Source of the DNA: Lentimonas sp002292345
GTDB lineage: Bacteria > Verrucomicrobiota > Verrucomicrobiia > Opitutales > Coraliomargaritaceae
Length of the DNA: 27,136 nucleotides
NCBI GenBank assembly: GCA_964187655.1
Contig: CAXLMP010000040.1
Location: 1 to 27,136, forward strand
Direction of reading: 5' to 3'
Positions 8,399 to 14,958 of the stretch are shown here, one piece after another (positions within the stretch are counted from its first letter, which is position 1; every line of letters starts with the position of its first letter). The notes under the pieces were generated by a model that was given only the letters and a program-made list of their open reading frames with translations, did no database searches and was not told the origin of the DNA. The translations under genes were made by a program, and so were the position numbers.

Positions 8399-11044
8399 AT
8401 GTTGTTGAACTTTGCTGTTATTTCTCGATTGATGCGAAAGGGCGCTGCGGCTGCGCTCTTGATCTTAGCACTTGTGCCTACTGTTCAGGGGCAAGCGCCG
8501 TTGTTGGCGGATCGTGCCGATGTGCTGGATGTCGAGCAGCGGCTGGTGTTTGACTGGCAGGTGGATGCAGCGGATAGTGCGTTGAAAGCCGGACTGGCGG
8601 TGTTAGCCGAGGGCTTATATCGAGATTTGTTGGCGGTGCCAGGCGTGGCGGCGGACAATGTGGCGGAATTGCAGATTCAGTTGGCGGCTTCGCTAATTGC
8701 GCAACGCCGTTTCGTGGATGCGCGCTCGGCGTTGCAGTCGGTGCCCGAGGAGGCGCGCGGTGATCAGTATTATCTCTACCTGGGGGTGAGCGCGTATGGC
8801 AATGGTCGCAATGTCGACCAAGAGACCTTAACCTTGGCGCTTAGCAATGTCGCTGAAAGTGTGTTGAAGCCAGAGGAGTTGCCTTGGTTGTATATTCTGC
8901 GCGGACTGCAGGCGGAGTTGGTGGGGCGAACCGATCAGGTGGCAGCTGCTTTTCAGCAAGCACGGGCAGCGGCCGTTTCAGAGGCGCAGCGAGCGTTTTT
9001 TACTGGATTGATATTGCGCGAAGAGGTTTTGAGAGCGCCTGCCAATGATGCACTGGCGGCAGAGGTACGTGGGCAGTACGAGCGTTTGAGGGGGACTGCC
9101 GCAGCTTATCCGTATGTGCGCGAGTATGCGGTGATTTTACATAATCAGGGGCGTAATGCAGAGGCGATTGAGCTGATTGCTGGGGAGTTGGCAACTGCAC
9201 GGTCTGGCTATGCTAGCCGCGAGCGCGAGCAATTGTTATTGTTGAAGGGCATCCTCTATGGGGTGGATACCTTAAGTGGGCGTGATGCGTTGCGTGGCTT
9301 GCTACGTGAAGGAAAAAACCGTGAGGTCATGGCGGTCGCATTGCAGTTGTTAGCACGTGCGAGCAGCCCCTTAGAACGAGATGAACTGACTATTTTTCTT
9401 AATGTGATGGTTGCCGAGTCCGAGCCGCATCCATTGCTTGGGCAGATGTACTATATTCGCAGTCAACTGGCGTTGGCTGTGGGTGAGACGGCGTTGGCGG
9501 AGGCGGACGCACGACTCCTGCTAGAGCAGTTTCCTGGTCTGAGCGAGATTACTAATGTGTATCGTTTGCTGGCATATGCGGCGCTGCAGCGCGCGCCTGC
9601 GCAATATCGGGCGGCCGCGGACTTTTTGATCCAGTTGCGGGATCAGGCAGAAGAAGCGGAAGCGCGCCAAGTGTTAAATCGCTTGATCGGGGACTGCTAT
9701 TTCTTGAACACGGATTACCGCAATGCGGTCGATTTTTACCAAGCCGCACGCTATCAGGGCGTGGGGGTGGATCATGATGGAGAATTTTTCTTACGCTTGG
9801 TGACTGCAGAGCTGCGGGGTGGACAGATTGAAGCCGCTTTGCAGCTGATAGATGAGGCAGATTTCAGTGGCAGTATCTCGGTGTCGGATCGTTGGCGTGC
9901 GGAGTGGAATGTGGCGCAGGCCTTGCAGGTAAGCGGAGAGTTAACCGCGGCCTTGACGCGGGTCCAATTACTGCTCGCAGAAGATGGCAACAGTTCAGTG
10001 CCAATTGCCCTAGACTTACGTTTCCGTTGGTTGGAGGCTCGTTTGTCATTGATGGTCGGAGCGGCAGAGCCGATTCAGGACCGTGTTGATGTGCTGCTGA
10101 CTCGAATTGAGTCACTCCCTGCGGAGGCATCAGATCCAAGTCCAGCCGAAGTGCGTCTATTGCGCACAGAAGTGTTACTACTACAGGCGGATATTTTGAT
10201 TGGCTTAGGCGATTCGACTGCTGGGATGGAGGTATTGAACCGCTTGCGCACTGGTTACGCTGAGAGCTCCGCCGCAGAGCGTTCGTATCTGACTGAGGCA
10301 AATTATTACACATCGATAGATGACTTTGCGGCGGCTCAACAGACGCTGCTGAAGTTGGCTTCGCAATATGAAGCGGGTGAGCTCGCGGCGCAGGCCTTGT
10401 TTGAGGCGGCGTTGTATTGCGAACGTAGGGGCCCGGAGTATTTCGCCGAGGCAGTGCGCGTGCACCATGATCTGACCGAGCGCTACCCACAGGATACGTT
10501 GTTTTTCTCATCGCGTCTGAAGCAGGGAGACCTACTTCGGCAAATGAATAATTTTGCGGGTGCGCAAATTATTTATGAAAATTTGATTCGTTTATTTCCC
10601 GAGCATCCACGCCGATATGTGGCGGAGTTGTCGCGGGCGGATTGTATGTTAGCATTGGCCAAGGATGATACGGAGCAGTTGCAAAATGTCGCGCAAGTTT
10701 TGGAGCGTTTAATCGACCTGCCGAACCTGCCGATCGATTTTCAGGCGGAAGTCGGCTACAAGTGGGGCTTTGCATTGCTGCAGCACGAGGCCTTTGATCA
10801 AGCGCAAGTCGTGTTTACTCTGATCGCGAGTCGCTTCCTGTTGGATGGTGAAAATGCGATTCGCTTGGGAGTGACTGGTCGCTATTGGATGTCGCGGACA
10901 CTCCTAGAGCTGGGCACTGGTTTAGAGGCCCAAGGGCAACTGGCGGAGGCGCGGCGTGTCTATCGCAAGATGGTCGCTTATAATTTACCGGGTCGAACAC
11001 TTGCGCAATCGCGTGCGGATCGATTACCAGTTGTCGAAGAGTAG
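8399..11044 (+). CDS. Large exported TPR-repeat protein linked to an ExbB/ExbD/TonB-like unit
   Basis: About 881 residues from the ATG at 8399; in-frame alternatives are a TTG at 8381 and an ATG at 8432. All three leave a usable signal peptide around RKGAAAALLILALVPTVQGQA, so the protein should be exported to the periplasm or outer membrane. The rest is almost entirely helical TPR-like pairs, clearest around LSVIAQRRFVDARSAL-type segments, YAVILHNQGRNAEAIELI, GDCYFLNTDYRNAVDFYQAA, LFEAALYCERRGPEYFAEAV and RLKQGDLLRQMNNFAGAQIIYENL. Repeats like the last two resemble those of YbgF/CpoB and outer-membrane assembly lipoproteins. There is no lipobox cysteine and no catalytic motif. The gene is 30 nt upstream of the ExbB-type gene, which suggests it is the scaffold or client of the proton-driven complex. 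Confidence 0.85.
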   Translation: MLLNFAVISRLMRKGAAAALLILALVPTVQGQAPLLADRADVLDVEQRLVFDWQVDAADSALKAGLAVLAEGLYRDLLAVPGVAADNVAELQIQLAASLIAQRRFVDARSALQSVPEEARGDQYYLYLGVSAYGNGRNVDQETLTLALSNVAESVLKPEELPWLYILRGLQAELVGRTDQVAAAFQQARAAAVSEAQRAFFTGLILREEVLRAPANDALAAEVRGQYERLRGTAAAYPYVREYAVILHNQGRNAEAIELIAGELATARSGYASREREQLLLLKGILYGVDTLSGRDALRGLLREGKNREVMAVALQLLARASSPLERDELTIFLNVMVAESEPHPLLGQMYYIRSQLALAVGETALAEADARLLLEQFPGLSEITNVYRLLAYAALQRAPAQYRAAADFLIQLRDQAEEAEARQVLNRLIGDCYFLNTDYRNAVDFYQAARYQGVGVDHDGEFFLRLVTAELRGGQIEAALQLIDEADFSGSISVSDRWRAEWNVAQALQVSGELTAALTRVQLLLAEDGNSSVPIALDLRFRWLEARLSLMVGAAEPIQDRVDVLLTRIESLPAEASDPSPAEVRLLRTEVLLLQADILIGLGDSTAGMEVLNRLRTGYAESSAAERSYLTEANYYTSIDDFAAAQQTLLKLASQYEAGELAAQALFEAALYCERRGPEYFAEAVRVHHDLTERYPQDTLFFSSRLKQGDLLRQMNNFAGAQIIYENLIRLFPEHPRRYVAELSRADCMLALAKDDTEQLQNVAQVLERLIDLPNLPIDFQAEVGYKWGFALLQHEAFDQAQVVFTLIASRFLLDGENAIRLGVTGRYWMSRTLLELGTGLEAQGQLAEARRVYRKMVAYNLPGRTLAQSRADRLPVVEE

Positions 11045-11074
11045 GTCGTACTTTATATTTAAAAAAATTATTCC

Positions 11075-11725
11075 ATGGATTACTTGCAACAGACATTCAT
11101 TCTACAAGGCGGACCAGTTATGTATCCGCTGCTTTTCGTCAGCCTATTAGGCTTTGTGCTGTTTATTGAGCGCGCCTTGTTTTTGCATAAGGGCCAAATC
11201 GGCACCGAAGATTTCTTGAGCGGAATTAAAAATTTGGTAGGCAAGAAACGTCTGGTTGAGGCATTGACCTTGTGCGAAGATACACCCGGGCCGATGGCAC
11301 GTATCGTGAAGTCGGCACTGCTGCATTATGGTGAGTCGAGTGCGAGTATTCGGACCGCGATTCAGTCTGCTGCGATTATTGAGATCCCCGTGCTGGAGCG
11401 TCGCATTGGCACGATTGCGGCGTTGGCTCGAGCGGCGCCTTTGCTAGGCTTTCTTGGCACCGTCATTGCGGCGTTGCAGGCGCTGTATCAACTCGAAGCC
11501 TCCAGTGGTAATAGTGGCGAGTTTAGTCGGTTGCTGGCGGAGGCTTTGATTACTTCAGCTTCTGGCTTGGCGATTGCGGTGATGGCGACTTTGGCGCACC
11601 ACTTCCTCTGTGGACGTGTGCGAGCGTTGGTGCACGATTTTGAATGGGTAGGGCACAATATCCATGAATTTCTGACGGTCGATCCGGCAACAGTAGCAGC
11701 GCCGATCGAGAAAGGTGAGGGTTAG
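11075..11725 (+). CDS. MotA/TolQ/ExbB-family proton channel protein
   Basis: The 216-residue inner-membrane protein forms the pentameric channel part of Ton/Tol-type motors, which use the proton gradient to move periplasmic partners. Hydrophobic spans lie near 16-36, 113-138 and 155-178, the ExbB/TolQ three-helix pattern. The signature APLLGFLGTV (121-130) and the helix ALITSASGLAIAVMATLAH (157-175), with its conserved Thr and Gly, are present. The extended N-terminal proline/glycine-rich region of proteobacterial ExbB is absent. The stop is 3 nt before the ExbD-type gene, so the pair is translated together. ExbB and TolQ cannot be separated with confidence; the TonB-like partner favours the Ton side. 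Confidence 0.93.
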   Translation: MDYLQQTFILQGGPVMYPLLFVSLLGFVLFIERALFLHKGQIGTEDFLSGIKNLVGKKRLVEALTLCEDTPGPMARIVKSALLHYGESSASIRTAIQSAAIIEIPVLERRIGTIAALARAAPLLGFLGTVIAALQALYQLEASSGNSGEFSRLLAEALITSASGLAIAVMATLAHHFLCGRVRALVHDFEWVGHNIHEFLTVDPATVAAPIEKGEG

Positions 11726-11728
11726 CCA

Positions 11729-12274
11729 ATGAGTATGCCTGAGCAAAAGCCCGCGGGTAATTTAACCGCACCGACTGCTGAGTTCACCGCGTCGTTTGGT
11801 TTGTTGGAGCGATTGAAGCGCCCTGAGATCAAGATCGATCCGATTCCAGTGTTGGATTTATTGGTATTGGCGCTATTGATCAGTTTACTGTTTACACGCT
11901 TTGTGATGTTGCCGGGCGTGCGGGTGAATTTACCTGAGACAGATCTACGTCTGCAGCACGATGCTGCTGAAGTGGCGGTGTTGACGATCGGTAATGGCGG
12001 GATGTTATTTTTTGACGGCAGTGTATATGAGCATGCTTCGGTGGAGCAGGCGTTTGGTCGACATCTAGAGGATCGCACCGAGCAGAATGCCGTATTGTTG
12101 GTTAAGGCGGAGGCCTCGATGGAGCTACAACTATTTTTGGATCTGTGCCGGATGGCCCAAAGTGCCGGATTTGCTGAGGTGCAGATTGCGGGAGATCAAG
12201 TGCCAGAGGTGCTCGAGTTGATTCCTGGAGATGCATTGCAATCAGGGAGTAACGCATTCTTTCCGGTATTGTGA
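11729..12274 (+). CDS. ExbD/TolR-family biopolymer transport protein
   Basis: A single-pass 181-residue partner of the ExbB-type channel. A short cytosolic N-terminus is followed by the transmembrane helix PVLDLLVLALLISLLFTRFV. This carries the essential proton-carrying Asp at D43 (ExbD D25 equivalent), just after the charged IKIDPIP motif. The periplasmic part (about 65-181) has the ExbD/TolR-like fold: a region beginning VNLPET, the strand VAVLTIGNGGMLFFDG and the strand AVLLVKAEAS. The C-terminal tail past residue 155 is longer than usual and has no recognisable feature. The stop overlaps the start of the TonB-like gene as TGATG (12272-12276), implying translational coupling. Confidence 0.92.
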   Translation: MSMPEQKPAGNLTAPTAEFTASFGLLERLKRPEIKIDPIPVLDLLVLALLISLLFTRFVMLPGVRVNLPETDLRLQHDAAEVAVLTIGNGGMLFFDGSVYEHASVEQAFGRHLEDRTEQNAVLLVKAEASMELQLFLDLCRMAQSAGFAEVQIAGDQVPEVLELIPGDALQSGSNAFFPVL

Positions 12275-13044
12275 TGTCGATTGCTCCCCAGTTGTCCGAG
12301 CCTGTGACACAGCGCTCACCCGAAATGATTTCGCCGCTATTGCGTGTGAGCTTGTTGCTCGGGGTGGCGCTGCATCTTGCTGGGTTTTTGGTGTTTCGAG
12401 TAGTTTCCAGTCCGTTGCCAGATCGAGTCGCCACTGGTCCTTATGTGGAGTACGTTTCGGCAGGTTCGCTCGCAAATGATCGTGAACTGGAAGAGTTGGC
12501 CGCGTTGTTTGACTCCGCGCCACTGTTTATTCCGACTCGCTGGAATGCATCTCAAGTGCTGCTGATGGATCCCAAAGATGAAATGCAGGGACAGTTTCCC
12601 GAGTTTGAGCCGAAGATTCAGTTGCTCAGTGAACTGCAGCCGTCGATTTTTTTGGTGCCTCAAAATATTGCGGTAGATAAGCCGCTCGATTTATTGGCGT
12701 CGCGCTTTTGGCGTTTCTTCGCAGGCATTACTGAATCGCCGCAGTCTCTCGCGGAATTTCCAGATGCCACGCCGATCGCGGAAGTTTCGATTCTTGGGGA
12801 ACTGGCCGCGCGTCGCTTTTCAATCCCGGTGGATTTGAGTTACACCACCTCGTCCTCTGTGGAGCGGCCGGTGTTGTATTTTATGCGTGTTTCCGGCAGT
12901 GGTCTGACATCATATGCGCCGACGCTAGGCCAGTCCTCAGGTAATGCGGACTTCGATCGTGCTGCGGATGAGTGGTTGCGCCGGCCGGAGGTGCGTAGTC
13001 AGTTTCCGCAGGGCTATCTTTCGGTTAAAGTATTTCCTTGGTAG
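12274..13044 (+). CDS. TonB-like periplasmic protein of the ExbB/ExbD unit
   Basis: A 256-residue protein with an N-terminal transmembrane anchor (about 22-44, LLRVSLLLGVALHLAGFLVF) and a periplasmic remainder. The C-terminus (about 198-256) has TonB C-terminal-domain character: VLYFMRVSGSG, then GQSSGNADFDRAADEWLRR, matching the usual 'SSG...LD.AA...L' core, and a final strand GYLSVKVFPW. It lacks the long Pro/Lys-rich periplasmic spacer of classical TonB. In its place (45-195) is an acidic, leucine-rich region without recognised domains. The ATG at 12274 overlaps the exbD stop (TGATG). The role as force-transmitting arm of the motor is inferred from position, anchor and C-terminus. The assignment is moderate because overall similarity to TonB is low. 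Confidence 0.72.
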   Translation: MSIAPQLSEPVTQRSPEMISPLLRVSLLLGVALHLAGFLVFRVVSSPLPDRVATGPYVEYVSAGSLANDRELEELAALFDSAPLFIPTRWNASQVLLMDPKDEMQGQFPEFEPKIQLLSELQPSIFLVPQNIAVDKPLDLLASRFWRFFAGITESPQSLAEFPDATPIAEVSILGELAARRFSIPVDLSYTTSSSVERPVLYFMRVSGSGLTSYAPTLGQSSGNADFDRAADEWLRRPEVRSQFPQGYLSVKVFPW

Positions 13045-13107
13045 CTTGCAGTGCAGGCTAACTTCACGATTGCGAACGCGACGATCCGAGCAATATATGA
13101 ATCTATT

Positions 13108-13614
13108 ATGAGTAACGAATCTGAGTCACCTGTCGCTGCTGCGCTGAGCGATACGACCATGTTGAATCAGCTCGAGAGCTTGACCGAATCATGGGGGACA
13201 CGTCCGTCTTGGGATATTTATTTCATGGCGACGGCTCTGCTAATGGCCTCGCGCTCCAGTTGTGATCGCTTGCATGTGGGCTGCGTGATCGTCTCTGGCG
13301 GGTCACAGAAAAACCGGATCATTGCGGCTGGCTATAATGGTTTTTTGCCAGGTGCGCCGCATGCCTCGCGCGTGCGTGATGGGCATGAGCAAGCGACGGT
13401 GCATGCCGAGCAAAATGCGATTTGCGATGCAGCGCGGCGCGGCGTATCGCTCGAAGGCACAACTGTATATGTGACACATTTTCCGTGTATTAATTGTGCC
13501 AAAATTTTGGCGGCGGCAGGAATTGGTTGTATCAAGTATCATAGTGATTACCGGAATGATGAACTGGTGAAGGCAATACTCACTGAGAGTGGAGTCAGCC
13601 TAGAGCAGTTATAA
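13108..13614 (+). CDS. dCMP deaminase (ComEB-type cytidine/deoxycytidylate deaminase)
   Basis: A 168-residue zinc-dependent deaminase that should convert dCMP to dUMP, feeding thymidylate synthesis. The zinc motif is HAE at 99-101 (His ligand, catalytic Glu) with PCINC at 126-130 (C127, C130). The blocks RPSWDIYFM (32-40), ASRSSCDRLHVGCVIV (47-62) and AAGYNGFLPGAPH (73-85) are typical of dCMP deaminases rather than cytidine or tRNA-adenosine deaminases. The frame extends to a GTG at 13051, but the ATG at 13108 is preferred because the extra residues have no family counterpart. The next gene, yqgE, begins 12 nt after the stop, so the two probably share a transcript. Confidence 0.93.
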   Translation: MSNESESPVAAALSDTTMLNQLESLTESWGTRPSWDIYFMATALLMASRSSCDRLHVGCVIVSGGSQKNRIIAAGYNGFLPGAPHASRVRDGHEQATVHAEQNAICDAARRGVSLEGTTVYVTHFPCINCAKILAAAGIGCIKYHSDYRNDELVKAILTESGVSLEQL

Positions 13615-13626
13615 CTGGATCTTGGT

Positions 13627-14202
13627 ATGCGTTTGATTCCAGATCGTAATCAGAATGATGAGGCGATGCATCTCGCAGGCTCTTTATTGGTGGCGCATCC
13701 ATCTTTGTTGGACTCGCAGTTTACGCGCACAGTTGTGCTGTTGACCGCGCATTCGGCGATCGAGGGCTGTTTGGGTGTGATTGTCAATAGGCCACTCCAT
13801 CAGACGCTGGGTCAGTATGATCCGGAGTTGGCAGGCACTGAGTTTGCCGGAGTACCCCTCTACGACGGTGGTCCAGTCGGTCGCGATCAAATGATTCTAG
13901 TGGCGTGGAAGTGGTCTAGCGCCGATGGCACCTTTAAGCTTTATTTTGGGATTGATGAGGATAAAGCCCGCCAAATTCTGCAAGATGACCCCGAATTCGA
14001 GTTGCGCGGCTTTATTGGCCATTCTGCTTGGGGTGATGGTCAACTGGAAGGCGAGATCGAGGAGGATGCTTGGCTGGTATGCCCCTTAAGCCCTGACCTC
14101 GAGTTGCTTGAGAGCGTGGCTCTTTGGCGCGCGATGCTTGCCCAACTTGGGCCCGAGATGCAGTTACTCGCAGAGGAACCTGACGACCTTTCAATGAACT
14201 GA
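13627..14202 (+). CDS. YqgE/AlgH family protein (DUF179)
   Basis: The 191-residue protein belongs to the YqgE/AlgH family, soluble proteins of about 185-200 residues with no firmly known biochemical role; AlgH in Pseudomonas was named as an alginate regulator. Family signatures are LAGSLLVAHPSLLDSQFTRTVVLL near the N-terminus, the GVIVNRP motif, YDGGPVGRDQ and GFIGHSAWGDGQLEGEI. No signal peptide or membrane segment is present. The ATG at 13627 follows the dCMP deaminase stop by 12 nt. Downstream are ribosomal protein genes after an 81-nt gap. Confidence 0.92.
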   Translation: MRLIPDRNQNDEAMHLAGSLLVAHPSLLDSQFTRTVVLLTAHSAIEGCLGVIVNRPLHQTLGQYDPELAGTEFAGVPLYDGGPVGRDQMILVAWKWSSADGTFKLYFGIDEDKARQILQDDPEFELRGFIGHSAWGDGQLEGEIEEDAWLVCPLSPDLELLESVALWRAMLAQLGPEMQLLAEEPDDLSMN

Positions 14203-14283
14203 AATTAGGTGGTTTATTTCGGTCTTTGCCATTGACAGAGGGGGGGCTCGACCCTTTTTTCACCAATTCTCTCTTTTCTTGTT

Positions 14284-14409
14284 ATGAAAGTTGTATCTTC
14301 TCTTAAATCTCTCAAAAACCGTCACCCGGACTGCCAGGTAGTTCGTCGTAAGGGACGCGTTTACGTAATCTGCAAGTCTAACCCTCGCTTTAAAGCGCGT
14401 CAGGGATAG
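14284..14409 (+). CDS. rpmJ: 50S ribosomal protein L36, zinc-independent type
   Basis: A 41-residue ribosomal protein L36 that sits near the GTPase-associated region of the large subunit. The start MKVVSSLKSLKNRHPDC, the middle VVRRKGRVYVICKSNPRFK and the end ARQG match the YkgO-like, C-minus form. Canonical L36 binds zinc with CxxC...C....H. Here only C17 and C30 remain, the first Cys is replaced, and no His sits at the last ligand position, so zinc should not be bound. The gene is directly upstream of type B L31, 26 nt apart, as in the E. coli ykgM/ykgO pair but in the reverse order. Confidence 0.97.
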   Translation: MKVVSSLKSLKNRHPDCQVVRRKGRVYVICKSNPRFKARQG

Positions 14410-14422
14410 CTCGAAACCTTCG

Positions 14423-14428
14423 AAAGGA
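14423..14428 (+). promoter_or_regulatory. Shine-Dalgarno sequence for the GTG-started L31 gene
   Basis: AAAGGA (14423-14428) lies 7 nt before the GTG at 14436, a good ribosome-binding site. It supports this non-ATG start, since most genes in this window lack a clear Shine-Dalgarno. Confidence 0.7.
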
Positions 14429-14435
14429 CACTACT

Positions 14436-14681
14436 GTGAAAGCTGATATTCATCCAAAGCTCAACCCGATTGCCTTCGTCGATGTTTCGACGGGCACTAA
14501 ATATCTGACTCGCTCCACAATGCGTGGCAGCAAGACTGAAACAATCGATGGCGTTGATTACCAAGTGGTAATTTGCGACATTACTGCTGATTCGCACCCC
14601 GCCTTCACTGGTGAGAAGCGTTTCGTGGATACTGCTGGTCGTGTCGAGAAGTTCCAAAGCAAGTTCACTCGCCGTCGCTAA
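14436..14681 (+). CDS. rpmE: 50S ribosomal protein L31 type B
   Basis: An 81-residue L31 of type B (YkgM/RpmE2-like), which bridges the large and small subunits at the central protuberance. It begins with KADIHPKLNPIAFVDVSTG and carries the C-terminal block HPAFTGEKRFVDTAGRVEKFQSKF. Type A L31 binds zinc with four ligands including CxxC; this protein has a single Cys (in VVICD), so it is zinc-independent. The start is GTG at 14436, preceded by a good Shine-Dalgarno at 14423-14428. It lies 26 nt after rpmJ, and a strong terminator follows 30 nt after the stop, so rpmJ-rpmE form a compact unit. Confidence 0.97.
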   Translation: MKADIHPKLNPIAFVDVSTGTKYLTRSTMRGSKTETIDGVDYQVVICDITADSHPAFTGEKRFVDTAGRVEKFQSKFTRRR

Positions 14682-14711
14682 GACGCGGGTTGACTTCAGA
14701 TCGTATTTTCA

Positions 14712-14747
14712 AAAAAGGCCCGCTGCACATTGCAGTGGGCTTTTTTT
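14712..14747 (+). terminator. Terminator after the L36-L31 unit
   Basis: A 10-bp stem, GCCCGCTGCA (14718-14727) with TGCAGTGGGC (14731-14740) including one G-U pair, has a 3-nt loop and is followed by seven Ts. It is preceded by six As, so it could also end minus-strand transcription coming from comEC. Confidence 0.92.
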
Positions 14748-14873
14748 GGTTCATCGCCGATGGAGGTCTGCCGGAGATGGCGTTGCATTAGTGGCAAAGT
14801 CTCGATTGCAACGGGTCCTTGTTTCTGGGGCATGTTTGAGCCATTGCACTCTTCGAGTATAATAGACCGCGAT

Positions 14874-14938
14874 AGGAGTGTGGGCAACTCACCCAAATTC
14901 ATCCTGTGTTGCTGTAAAGGAGGGCGAGTCGCCACTAC
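14874..14938. repeat. Two REP-like palindromic repeat units
   Basis: Two units share the pattern AGGAG followed by an imperfect palindrome close to GGGCGAGTCGCCC. The first is at 14874-14895 (GTGGGCAACTCACCCA), the second at 14917-14938 (AAAGGAGGGCGAGTCGCC). The same motif recurs at 22355-22428 and, degenerately, at 19147-19200. The units lie between the L31 terminator and the 3' end of comEC, where no gene is seen. Confidence 0.65.
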
Positions 14939-14958
14939 ACTATTGTAATTATCGTTGT

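Noticed and set aside
9864..10511. 215-codon minus-strand frame inside the large TPR gene
   Set aside because: Pro/Ser/Arg-rich translation of the antisense strand with no domain, lying inside a clear TPR protein.
14232..14237. TTGACA, a -35-like hexamer before rpmJ
   Set aside because: No acceptable -10 hexamer is found at the expected spacing, so a promoter cannot be supported, although one should exist nearby.
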